Positions 1 to 6,736 are shown, numbered from the stretch's first letter. The stretch: DNA of 8,361 nt from Flavobacteriaceae bacterium UBA2000 (GCA_002335345.1 DDCS01000117.1:1-8361), one strand, 5' to 3'. Translations and numbers: made by a program. Notes: generated from the sequence alone by a model not told the origin.

Positions 1-1048
1 CAGGCGTATGGGCATAATCAACAATGACCGTTACCCCATTGGGCGCGACATAATATTGAAATCGCCCTGAGACACTTTCCAAAGTACTGATCTGCTGCAA
101 GACGCTTATAGGGTCGACCTCAAGCAGGATCCCACAGGCATAAATAGCCAGTAAATTGTAGGCATTAAATCCCCCGATAAGTTTTACCCAAACCTCCTGT
201 CCGTCGATTTTAAGCAATTGTCCGCTTATCTGCTGCTCCAAAACCTGGACCTTAAAATCTGCTAAAGATTTCTGAGCGTAAGTCTGCACCCGGGCTTTGG
301 TATTTTGCAGCATGAATCCCCCATTTTTATCATCCTGATTCGTCAGGGCAAAAGCTTGAGATTTAAGGCCGTCAAAAAAACGTTTTTTTACATCTCGGTA
401 GGTTTTGAAGTCCTTGTGATAATCCAGATGATCGTGGGTCAGATTGGTAAATATACCTCCGTCAAAATCAAGACCTAAGGTTCTATTTTGATCAATTCCA
501 TGAGAACTCACCTCCATAAAGCAATGGGTCAGCCCAGCATCGACCATTTGCCGCAACAAACGATTAATGGTCAATGAGTCTGGTGTGGTATGCGTTGAGG
601 GAATGATTTCATGGCCAATTTTGTTTTCTACCGTGGACAGTAAGCCCGCGGCATACCCCATCTTCGTGAACAATTGATGCAACAAAGTCGCTACCGTAGT
701 CTTCCCATTGGTCCCGGTTACCCCCACCAAGACCAAATCCTTCGCCGGCTGCTCGTAAAAATTGTCGGCAATATAGGCCAAGGCGGCGCTGGCATCGCGC
801 ACCTGAACATAGGTAATCCCATTGATAATCATTTCGGGGAACTGCTCACAGATTATGGCTATTGCCCCTTGATCACAAGCTTGCTTAATAAATTGATGGC
901 CATCGACTAAAACCCCTTTTATGGCGACAAAAACATCGTTTAAGGCCACGCGTCTTGAGTCAAATTCTACACCACGCACAGCAACTGCGGTAGAACCAAC
1001 AACCTGCTCTATCCCCACACGATACAATATGTCTTTAAGTAATATCAT
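1..1048 (-). CDS. murE: UDP-N-acetylmuramoyl-tripeptide synthetase MurE (partial, C-terminus cut by window edge)
   Basis: Cytoplasmic ATP-dependent Mur ligase that adds the third amino acid (meso-diaminopimelate or lysine) to UDP-MurNAc-L-Ala-D-Glu. I translated 349 codons from the ATG at 1048-1046. They show an N-terminal domain (about 1-105), the ATP P-loop GTNGKTT (112-118), TTPD (154-157), EVSSHG (179-184) and FTNLTHDHLDYH (about 200-211). The lysine of YRDVK (221) is at the position of the carbamylated catalytic lysine. The frame is still open at base 1, just after VDYAHTP at the end of the central domain. About 140 residues of the usual 480-490 are missing, including the DNPR-type motif, so the amino acid added cannot be read; Bacteroidota normally use meso-DAP. 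The start ATG overlaps the ftsI stop as ATGA, implying translational coupling. Identification is secure; only the substrate is open. Confidence 0.96.
   Translation of the reverse strand, partial: MILLKDILYRVGIEQVVGSTAVAVRGVEFDSRRVALNDVFVAIKGVLVDGHQFIKQACDQGAIAIICEQFPEMIINGITYVQVRDASAALAYIADNFYEQPAKDLVLVGVTGTNGKTTVATLLHQLFTKMGYAAGLLSTVENKIGHEIIPSTHTTPDSLTINRLLRQMVDAGLTHCFMEVSSHGIDQNRTLGLDFDGGIFTNLTHDHLDYHKDFKTYRDVKKRFFDGLKSQAFALTNQDDKNGGFMLQNTKARVQTYAQKSLADFKVQVLEQQISGQLLKIDGQEVWVKLIGGFNAYNLLAIYACGILLEVDPISVLQQISTLESVSGRFQYYVAPNGVTVIVDYAHTP
374..389. repeat. 16-base perfect palindrome (A7-CG-T7) inside murE
   Basis: Seven A, CG, then seven T form a perfect palindrome within the murE coding sequence. 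On the minus strand it encodes Lys-Lys-Arg-Phe-Phe, starting at or next to the proposed carbamylated lysine. The murE frame is intact across it. It is probably a by-product of the conserved protein sequence and A/T-rich codon choice. Confidence 0.7.
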
Positions 1049-3048
1049 GAACCGATGAGTGTTACTTTTTGAGTTTGTCCTATCGCAGTTCCTGGTTTGG
1101 GACTTTGTTCCATAATCGAACCACGCCCCCGTACTTCGACAGTCAATCCTAAATTTTCTAAAACAGCCAATGCATCCATTAAAGCCCAACCACGCACATC
1201 GGGAAGACCTTCAGGGGTTTCATTGAGCATTTGGGTGATTTGAGCCTCTTGCTGCATTAACTCAGACATGGGCTTTACGGGTAATTGAATCGTATCGCGT
1301 AAGGGACTGTCCGTATAGATTTTTTGAGCGATACGCTTGAACACAGGACCCGTGACATCTGCTCCGTAATACCCTTTTTTGGTGCTGGGCTTGTGAATTA
1401 CGACAATACAGGAATACTTGGGGTCCTCTGCTGGAAAGTACCCCGCAAAAGAGGAGATGTATCGTCGATCTTTATCCCAATCCTCCATCCAATATTCCGT
1501 TCTGGCGGTCCCTGTTTTCCCCGCTATTGAAAAATGCTCCGAGTACAGGGCACGCCCCGTTCCCCGCGTGACGATATGTTCCAAAACATCGCGTACTTCA
1601 CTCAAAGTTTGATCAGACAAGATTTTCGGATGCATCACTTCAGGGCCGTACTCGTGAATAACTTTATTGTCGCTAATAATGCGATCCACAAAGCGGGGTT
1701 TGACCATGGCCCCGTCATTGGCCAAGGCGTTGTAAAAAGTCAACACCTGGAGCGGAGTCATTCGCAAATTATAGCCATAAGCCATAGACGGCAAAGCATT
1801 CTTACTCCACTTACGATCCCCAGGGCGCGGTATCTCGGGCTGGCCCTCCCCTGAAATCGGCAAACCCAGCAAAGTATCCAAGCGCCATTGTTTGAAATAA
1901 TCCAGCCAACGTTCTGGCGAATCTTTATAGGCGTCATCAATTAAACTTGCCAGACCAATATTCGAGGAGACTTCTAGCGCACGCGCGGCAGAAATCTTAC
2001 CGTGTCCCTTGGTATCGGTGATCATTCGCCCGTAGAAGGCCTTACTTCCAAGTCGTGTGTCGACAATCTGAGCCGTGTCGATGGCGCGATCCTCCAAAGC
2101 GGCGGCAAAAGCAATTGTTTTGAAGGTACTGCCCGGTTCGTGACTTTCTCCAACGGCATAATTCAGCTTTTCGTAGTAGGTCCCCTGGGCCGTCCGTCCC
2201 AAATTGGCCAAAGCGCGAACCGCACCTGTGGCGACCTCCATAACCACTACAGTTCCGTGTTCTGCCTCGTAATATTCCAGTTGCGACAATAAAGCGTGAT
2301 GGGCAATGTCTTGAATGTTGATATCAATGGTCGTGACCACGTCAAAACCGTCTCGCGGCTCAAGTTCATTTTCATCTGAAACGGGCTTCCACTGTCCTTT
2401 GGCAATTTTTTGCTTGAGTCTGTGGCCATCTTGACCGCGCAGGAATGGATCAAAGGCAGCTTCCAAGCCTACCGTATATGTCATCGTGTCGGAGGTCGTG
2501 TTATGCCCGACTAATCGCTCTGCAATTTTACCCAAGGGATGCTCACGCGTAGGTTTTTGGACCACAATTAAACCGCCACGATAGGGCCCTAAATTCAGCA
2601 AAGGCATTTGCTTAATCGCCAAAAAATCCGTGTAGTTTAAATCTCGGGCGATAAGCTGATACCGGCGATTGCCGCTCCGTGCCTTTTGGAGCATATTCTG
2701 ATAATACGACGCTGAGCGACCAAAGTATTCACCCAACGCATGGGCCAACTGCGGCATTAATTTCTCGAAATTTGAGGCACTTACAGTCATGGCGTCAAAC
2801 CGCACGTCATAGCGAGAAACAGAGGTCGCCAATAAACTGCCGTCTTGAGCGTAAATATTTCCTCTGTTGGCCTTAATCGGAATATTCTGAGTCGTCTTTT
2901 CGGCTGCCATTGCGCGATATTCCGCACCCTTGGCGAACTGAATTTGGCCCAATCGAACAACGACAGCCACAGCCACCATAAAAAGCAAACCCGCGACCAC
3001 ATAAAAACGCTTTAATGCCAGAGAATCCTTATTCATCTTTTGACCCAT
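1045..3048 (-). CDS. ftsI: Septal peptidoglycan transpeptidase FtsI (class B penicillin-binding protein, PBP3) with C-terminal PASTA domain
   Basis: Inner-membrane D,D-transpeptidase that cross-links septal peptidoglycan and works with FtsW. The 667-residue protein has a short cytoplasmic start, one membrane segment (about 14-35), a PBP dimerisation domain (about 45-215) and a transpeptidase domain (about 235-575). The active-site motifs are all present: S307-TFK310 (SxxK), S361-S-N363 (SxN) and K511-T-G (KTG). A linker leads to a single PASTA domain at about 613-667 (LPDVRGWALMDAL... QSPKPGTAI). The PASTA tail is absent from E. coli FtsI but, as I recall, common in Bacteroidota. Two starts are possible: ATG at 3048 (20-base overlap with ftsL) or the fifth codon ATG at 3036 (8-base overlap). 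Neither has a convincing Shine-Dalgarno sequence, so the longer is kept. The TGA stop overlaps the murE ATG. No catalytic residue is missing. Confidence 0.96.
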   Translation of the reverse strand: MGQKMNKDSLALKRFYVVAGLLFMVAVAVVVRLGQIQFAKGAEYRAMAAEKTTQNIPIKANRGNIYAQDGSLLATSVSRYDVRFDAMTVSASNFEKLMPQLAHALGEYFGRSASYYQNMLQKARSGNRRYQLIARDLNYTDFLAIKQMPLLNLGPYRGGLIVVQKPTREHPLGKIAERLVGHNTTSDTMTYTVGLEAAFDPFLRGQDGHRLKQKIAKGQWKPVSDENELEPRDGFDVVTTIDINIQDIAHHALLSQLEYYEAEHGTVVVMEVATGAVRALANLGRTAQGTYYEKLNYAVGESHEPGSTFKTIAFAAALEDRAIDTAQIVDTRLGSKAFYGRMITDTKGHGKISAARALEVSSNIGLASLIDDAYKDSPERWLDYFKQWRLDTLLGLPISGEGQPEIPRPGDRKWSKNALPSMAYGYNLRMTPLQVLTFYNALANDGAMVKPRFVDRIISDNKVIHEYGPEVMHPKILSDQTLSEVRDVLEHIVTRGTGRALYSEHFSIAGKTGTARTEYWMEDWDKDRRYISSFAGYFPAEDPKYSCIVVIHKPSTKKGYYGADVTGPVFKRIAQKIYTDSPLRDTIQLPVKPMSELMQQEAQITQMLNETPEGLPDVRGWALMDALAVLENLGLTVEVRGRGSIMEQSPKPGTAIGQTQKVTLIGS

Positions 3049-3358
3049 TTGAAGCGATTATTATTTTTTTTGGAGGAACCTCAGAGGGAAACAAGCCTCG
3101 ATTGCCCATGGCCTTAATGATTTTTGTTTCCATTTTGGCATTCATCAAAGCCATTCGCCCGGCAACAAATTGACTTTTTAATTGTTTCACCTCCTCACTA
3201 AGGGCAGCAATCCTGTGCACCTTTTTATCCAACCGATGCGCACTGCTGATCATGATCATAGCCAAAGCCGACAAAAACAAGATAAACTTCCAAGTCTTCA
3301 AGGCATCTTGATTGATCAAAAATTGACCGCGAATTATATGAAGCAGCGAATCTTTCAT
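3029..3358 (-). CDS. ftsL: FtsL-like cell division protein (Bacteroidota type)
   Basis: Small bitopic membrane protein expected to act in the divisome with FtsI/FtsW. The 109 residues contain a cytoplasmic N-terminus, a single hydrophobic segment (about 24-40, WKFILFLSALAMIMISSA) and a periplasmic helix likely to form a coiled coil (about 41-82; charged with spaced hydrophobics, e.g. LSEEVKQLKSQF). A tail follows with GLFPSEVPPKKI. I recognise this tail pattern (ME..I...GL.PSE.PP.KI) as typical of FtsL-like proteins of Flavobacteriia, which share little sequence with E. coli FtsL. Size, topology and position between rsmH and ftsI agree. The start ATG overlaps the rsmH stop as ATGA; the 3' end overlaps ftsI. 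Near the 3' end (3064-3071) the coding strand has eight A's, read in frame as A_AAA_AAA. The family call is firm; the function rests mainly on context. Confidence 0.88.
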   Translation of the reverse strand: MKDSLLHIIRGQFLINQDALKTWKFILFLSALAMIMISSAHRLDKKVHRIAALSEEVKQLKSQFVAGRMALMNAKMETKIIKAMGNRGLFPSEVPPKKIIIASNGSKDE

Positions 3359-4260
3359 AAGTCAGCTGTCCTTTGGGCTATGCGCAACTTTGCGCTGCGC
3401 GCCCTGTTATTTTTTTCAATTTCTTGAGCAGATGGAACGATGAGTTTACCGACCGGTTTAAACGGCATGAAGGCCCGCCCAAAAACGTCTTTTTCTGGCA
3501 ATCCTTCAAAAAGACCATGACGCATGTAGCGCTTAACCAGACGATCCTCAAGACTGTGATAGGAAATTAAACTCAAGCGCCCAGAGGGCTTAATTACCTC
3601 TTTGGTTTGCAACAAGAATTCCTTCAAAACGGACAATTCTTGATTGACTTCCAGGCGAATGGCCTGAAAAATCTGAGCCATTATTTTGTGCTCCTTATTT
3701 CTGGGCATAAACGGACGCACGATAGATTTGAGCTCCTCGGTAGTTTTGATCATTTTCTCTTTTCGCGCAGCCTCGATAACCCGACTGAGTTTTGCCCCAT
3801 TGCGCAATTCTCCGTACTCACGAAATAATACGGTCAATTGCTCCACCGAATATTCATTGAGTATTTGCGCTGCAGTAAGCCCCTGTTCTTGATTCATTCG
3901 CATGTCAAGGGCGCCATCGAATCTGGTTGAAAAACCGCGCTCCCCCTCATCAAATTGATGAGACGAGACGCCAAAATCACCCATGATTCCATCAACCTGA
4001 GCAACACCGTGAAATTTTAAAAAGCGTTTGAGGTATCTAAAGTTCTGGTGAATCAATAAAAACCTTGGGTCGTCTATACGGTTGTGGAGCGCATCTTGAT
4101 CTTGATCAAATGCGATCAGTCGCCCTTGGGGACCCAACTGCGATAATAAATACCGCGAATGCCCACCGCCTCCAAAAGTTACATCGACATAAATCCCATC
4201 TGGCTTAATGGCTAAGCCCGCTACAGTTTCTGACAGCAGTACGGGATCATGATAACTCAT
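3355..4260 (-). CDS. rsmH: 16S rRNA (cytosine(1402)-N(4))-methyltransferase RsmH (MraW)
   Basis: Cytoplasmic SAM-dependent enzyme that methylates N4 of C1402 in 16S rRNA at the ribosomal P site. The 301 residues match the usual family length of about 300-315. Visible motifs are the SAM-binding loop VDVTFGGGGHS (25-35), FDQD (51-54), DFGVSSHQFD (95-104), RFDGALDMRM (113-122), the helical insert, SYHSLEDR (233-240) and the C-terminal NNRARSAKLR (284-293). The start at 4260 gives MSYHDPVLL, a standard N-terminus for the family. It overlaps mraZ by 14 bases and ftsL by 4, as in the canonical dcw order. Where most homologues have D-L-G-V-S-S this one has D-F-G-V-S-S, a conservative change. Nothing suggests loss of activity. 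Confidence 0.97.
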   Translation of the reverse strand: MSYHDPVLLSETVAGLAIKPDGIYVDVTFGGGGHSRYLLSQLGPQGRLIAFDQDQDALHNRIDDPRFLLIHQNFRYLKRFLKFHGVAQVDGIMGDFGVSSHQFDEGERGFSTRFDGALDMRMNQEQGLTAAQILNEYSVEQLTVLFREYGELRNGAKLSRVIEAARKEKMIKTTEELKSIVRPFMPRNKEHKIMAQIFQAIRLEVNQELSVLKEFLLQTKEVIKPSGRLSLISYHSLEDRLVKRYMRHGLFEGLPEKDVFGRAFMPFKPVGKLIVPSAQEIEKNNRARSAKLRIAQRTADL

Positions 4261-4720
4261 TGGCAGTCGTATTTGGAGTTCCCATAACTTCTTCGGCCAA
4301 ATCAGCGAAATCTAAGGCGGCGTCGGAAATCGCCTGCTCATACTTCTGAGCATCCCAAATCTCGACAATACCCACTGAGGCCGTCAACACCAGATCACGC
4401 TTAATCTGCGCTACAGACATCAAGTCGGCCGGGATATTCATCCTCCCAGTAGCATCGAGTTCAATCCGACGAACACCAGCAGTGAATCGCCTTGTAAAAT
4501 CATTATTTTTTCTATTGAATTGATTTAGACCACCGATTTTTTGCATCAGCTCATTCCATTGGTCCATCGGATACAACTCAAGGCAAGGCTGAAAAACGGC
4601 TCTTTTCAATACAAAGCCTTCAGCAAGAACAGCAGACAACTGCTTTTTGAGATCAGCAGGAACCATGACCCGGCCTTTATTGTCCGCTTTACAATGATAT
4701 GTTCCAATGAGATTAAGCAC
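4247..4720 (-). CDS. mraZ: Division/cell wall cluster transcriptional regulator MraZ
   Basis: DNA-binding protein with two SpoVT/AbrB-like half-domains; in E. coli it forms a ring-shaped oligomer and represses its own dcw operon. The 157 residues carry the two signature DxxGR motifs, DNKGR (13-17) and DATGR (89-93), one per half-domain. The start is GTG at 4720-4718. It gives MLNLIGTYHCKAD, aligned with the usual MxxLIGTY N-terminus, and I see no upstream in-frame ATG. The acidic, low-complexity C-terminus (from about 135) is the usual variable tail. It is the first gene of the operon and overlaps rsmH by 14 bases. Three 10-base repeats just upstream (4761-4790) match the spacing of known MraZ operators, so autoregulation is likely. 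Confidence 0.95.
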   Translation of the reverse strand: MLNLIGTYHCKADNKGRVMVPADLKKQLSAVLAEGFVLKRAVFQPCLELYPMDQWNELMQKIGGLNQFNRKNNDFTRRFTAGVRRIELDATGRMNIPADLMSVAQIKRDLVLTASVGIVEIWDAQKYEQAISDAALDFADLAEEVMGTPNTTANELS

Positions 4721-4742
4721 CTTGATTTGCGTTGAATTTGTT

Positions 4743-4750
4743 CAAATATA
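4743..4750 (-). promoter_or_regulatory. Putative -7 promoter box for the mraZ operon (TATATTTG)
   Basis: On the minus strand the sequence TATATTTG fits the Bacteroidota -7 consensus TAnnTTTG exactly. Transcription would start near 4735-4738, giving a leader of about 15-18 bases before the mraZ GTG. No TTG lies at the expected -33 position; that space is filled by the MraZ-box repeats. The position is well supported by motif and context, but unproved. Confidence 0.6.
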
Positions 4751-4760
4751 CAGATTATTT

Positions 4761-4790
4761 TACCACTTTTTACCACTTTTTACCACATTG
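4761..4790 (-). promoter_or_regulatory. Putative MraZ operator: three 10-base direct repeats
   Basis: Read on the minus strand there are three copies of GTGGTA (4786-4781, 4776-4771, 4766-4761), each separated by AAAA, giving an exact 10-base period. E. coli MraZ is known to bind three TGGGN repeats separated by 5 bases in its own promoter, that is, the same period with a related core (TGGTA here). The array ends about 41 bases before the mraZ start. It covers roughly -24 to -53 relative to the start site inferred from the TATATTTG box, a position suited to blocking RNA polymerase. Confidence 0.8.
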
Positions 4791-4913
4791 TTAATAAGTT
4801 TTACCCCCTGTTGATTACTGTCCAATTTCCGCCCTAAACAACCCATACACAGGACATTCTATATTCCGAAATTTTAGAAGATTATGAGATGATTAAGTCT
4901 TTGGCAAGCGCTC

Positions 4914-4942
4914 TTGATTTCGTTAAAATTTATGTAAATTTG
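4914..4942 (+). promoter_or_regulatory. Putative promoter for the hydrolase-engB operon (TTG-N18-TAAATTTG)
   Basis: TTG at 4914-4916 and TAAATTTG at 4935-4942 are 18 bases apart, fitting the Bacteroidota promoter pattern TTG-N(17-23)-TAnnTTTG. Transcription would begin near 4948-4950, some 15 bases before the ATG at 4965. It is the only good plus-strand match I found in the gap. The A/T-rich leader has no Shine-Dalgarno sequence, usual for this phylum. Confidence 0.6.
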
Positions 4943-4964
4943 TTTTTGGCAGTCAAACCAAATT

Positions 4965-5729
4965 ATGGGGTACATACTCAAAAAGCAGAAGTCCTTTTCT
5001 TATCTAGACAAAGGTGAAGGCACACCAATAATTATATTGCACGGCCTCATGGGTGGATTGAGCAATTTTGAAGGGGTAACAGCATTTTTTTCTGAAAATG
5101 GTTATCGTGTAATTATTCCTGAATTACCCATCTACAGCTTGCCAATACTCAAGACAACGGTCAAAAACTTGGCGCTGCACGTGTCTAAGTTTATGGATTT
5201 CATGGAACTCGAGGAAGCAATTATACTCGGCAACTCCTTAGGAGGGCATATTGGTTTGTTGCTGGCTAAATTATTCCCCTCTAAAGTCAAAGCGCTTGTT
5301 ATTACAGGGAGCTCTGGACTTTACGAAAATTCAATGGGCGAATCCTATCCTAAACGCGGTGATTACGAGTACATCAAGGAAAAGGCCCAAAATGTATTTT
5401 ACGATCCAAACATTGCGACTAAAGAAATTGTCGATGAGGTTTATGCCAGTGTGAACGACCGGAATAAACTCATCAGAACCCTGGCCATTGCCAAAAGTGC
5501 CATTCGGCACAATATGGCAGATGATCTACCAAAAATGCACACCCCCACTTGCATCATTTGGGGTAAAAATGATACCGTAACGCCCCCCGAGGTAGCCAAT
5601 GAATTTAATAGACTTCTGCCCGATTCAGCATTATATTGGATTGATCAATGTGGGCATGCCCCGATGATGGAGCACCCGGAGACATTTAATCAACATTTAC
5701 ATCACTGGCTGCAAAGTAAAGCCATTTAA
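4965..5729 (+). CDS. Alpha/beta hydrolase family protein, substrate unknown
   Basis: A 254-residue single-domain alpha/beta hydrolase, probably cytoplasmic since no signal peptide is visible. It has the oxyanion-hole motif HGLMGG (26-31), the nucleophile elbow GNSLGG with Ser91, a candidate catalytic Asp203 in WGKNDTVTP, and His231 in CGHAPMMEHP. The triad is complete, so an active esterase, lipase or C-C hydrolase-type enzyme is plausible; the sequence alone does not name the substrate. The helical cap lies at about 115-185. The ATG at 4965 follows a good promoter. engB starts 9 bases after its stop, so the two are almost certainly co-transcribed. From memory, a hydrolase of this kind next to engB and mraZ is frequent in Flavobacteriia, hinting at a housekeeping role. 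Confidence 0.88.
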   Translation: MGYILKKQKSFSYLDKGEGTPIIILHGLMGGLSNFEGVTAFFSENGYRVIIPELPIYSLPILKTTVKNLALHVSKFMDFMELEEAIILGNSLGGHIGLLLAKLFPSKVKALVITGSSGLYENSMGESYPKRGDYEYIKEKAQNVFYDPNIATKEIVDEVYASVNDRNKLIRTLAIAKSAIRHNMADDLPKMHTPTCIIWGKNDTVTPPEVANEFNRLLPDSALYWIDQCGHAPMMEHPETFNQHLHHWLQSKAI

Positions 5730-5738
5730 AAGACGATT

Positions 5739-6344
5739 ATGGAGGTTAAATCTGCGGAATTTGTCATGAGCAACAGCGCGGTTGACAAGTGCCCAAATCA
5801 ACCCCTGCCTGAATATGCCTTTATTGGCCGTTCAAATGTTGGAAAATCTTCGTTAATCAACATGTTGGTTCAGCGAAAAAGTCTCGCTAAAACCAGCGGA
5901 CGCCCCGGAAAGACACAACTGATCAATCATTTTATTATCAATAAAAATTGGTTTTTAGTGGATTTACCTGGGTACGGCTATGCCCGCGTTTCCAAAAAGA
6001 GCAAAAAAACCTTTCAAAAGTTCATTACCGAATATTTTGAAAAGCGCAAACAACTGGTCTTGGCTTTTGTTCTGGTCGACATTAGACACGCCCCACAGCC
6101 CATTGATCTCGAGTTCATGGCTTACTTAGGAGAAAGCCAAATCCCTTTTCATATTGTTTTCACCAAGGCGGATAAACTCAAACCCAATGCCTGTAATTTG
6201 GCCGTTGAGCAATACAAAGAAAAACTGCTTGAATTCTGGGAAGAAGTGCCCCATTATTTTGTAACTTCTTCATCAAACAACACCGGGCGCGAAGCGCTCT
6301 TGTCTTATATTCACGAACTCAATGCAGACTTTCATCAGGATTAA
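5739..6344 (+). CDS. engB: Ribosome biogenesis GTP-binding protein EngB (YihA/YsxC)
   Basis: Small cytoplasmic TrmE-Era-EngA-EngB family GTPase, needed for late assembly of the large ribosomal subunit in B. subtilis and essential in several bacteria. The 201 residues match the family length. The G motifs are all present: G1 GRSNVGKS (30-37), the G2 threonine in GKTQ (about 59), G3 DLPGYGYA (75-82), G4 TKAD (142-145) and G5 TSS (176-178). The start ATG at 5739 gives MEVKSAEFVMSN, a normal N-terminus. It lies 9 bases after the hydrolase gene and probably shares its promoter. The TAA stop overlaps the stop of the convergent gldC by 3 of 4 bases, in a palindrome. Confidence 0.97.
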   Translation: MEVKSAEFVMSNSAVDKCPNQPLPEYAFIGRSNVGKSSLINMLVQRKSLAKTSGRPGKTQLINHFIINKNWFLVDLPGYGYARVSKKSKKTFQKFITEYFEKRKQLVLAFVLVDIRHAPQPIDLEFMAYLGESQIPFHIVFTKADKLKPNACNLAVEQYKEKLLEFWEEVPHYFVTSSSNNTGREALLSYIHELNADFHQD

Positions 6345-6349
6345 TCCTG
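6336..6349. repeat. 14-base perfect palindrome at the shared end of engB and gldC
   Basis: CAGGATTAATCCTG reads the same on both strands. On each strand its first nine bases encode Gln-Asp-stop, so both proteins end in QD and the two TAA stops overlap in TTAA. As RNA it could form only a 5-bp stem (CAGGA/TCCTG) with a 4-base loop. On plus a moderately T-rich stretch follows (GTTTGTGTTTC). This might serve as a weak terminator, but it is short for that; no stronger terminator is visible between the two genes. Confidence 0.75.
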
Positions 6350-6691
6350 GTTTGTGTTTCCGGTATCGAGTTCTAATTTCTCAGCAAAATAATCGCAAAA
6401 ATCACGCATGGTCGCCGCCATTTTTTGGTCATCGGTTGCGCGCTCGAATGTACCAGATAGCGCCACTAGGGTTTGGTGAAAGAATACCTTCATCTGATCT
6501 AATGGCATGGTTTTAGTCCACAAATCAATGCGCAAAGCCTCCTGGGATTGATCGTCCCATACCGAAAGCAATAAGGCCTTGGTTTCTTGGCGACTCACTC
6601 CTCCATCTGGAGCAGACCAATGCAATTTCTCGGGAATTTTGTTTTCGTCCAAATCAACTTCGATTGAAATCTGTGATTTATGTGTTGCCAT
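6341..6691 (-). CDS. gldC: Gliding motility protein GldC
   Basis: A 116-residue cytoplasmic protein of the GldC family, found in Bacteroidota. In Flavobacterium johnsoniae gldC supports gliding but is reported not to be strictly required; its biochemical role is unknown. Recognisable blocks are DENKIPEKLHW (15-25), the long block starting LRIDLWTKTMPLD (53-65) and running through MKVFFHQTL, TFERAT (81-86) and DFCDYFAEKLEL (97-108). These agree closely with the F. johnsoniae protein as I remember it. It lacks a signal peptide or membrane segment. It follows gldB by 45 bases and is probably co-transcribed; I see no TAnnTTTG box in the gap. It converges on engB with a 4-base overlap. The C-terminal DTGNTNQD extension is variable. 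Confidence 0.94.
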   Translation of the reverse strand: MATHKSQISIEVDLDENKIPEKLHWSAPDGGVSRQETKALLLSVWDDQSQEALRIDLWTKTMPLDQMKVFFHQTLVALSGTFERATDDQKMAATMRDFCDYFAEKLELDTGNTNQD

Positions 6692-6736
6692 TATGTTCTA
6701 TTTTATTTCGTTATCAGGAGGTATTTTTATTATAAA

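Noticed and set aside
3029..3071. FtsL-FtsI fusion by frameshifting on the eight-A run
   Set aside because: Reaching the ftsI frame needs a +1 (or -2) shift, and that frame has TAA-TAA immediately after the A-run, before the ftsI ATG. A fusion cannot form.
4799..4808. A possible fourth, degenerate MraZ box (minus strand GGGGTAAAAC) upstream of the three repeats
   Set aside because: It lies 21 bases from the third repeat, one base out of the 10-base phase, and its core is GGGGTA. Too weak to include in the operator.
4721..4964. Small RNA or small protein gene in the mraZ/hydrolase gap
   Set aside because: I found promoter and operator elements but no hairpin-plus-T-tract and no convincing small coding frame.
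6716..6721. Strong Shine-Dalgarno-like AGGAGG on the plus strand between gldC and gldB
   Set aside because: No start codon follows at a suitable distance, and the plus-strand open frame across it is an antisense shadow. The site lies in the short minus-strand gldB-gldC gap.
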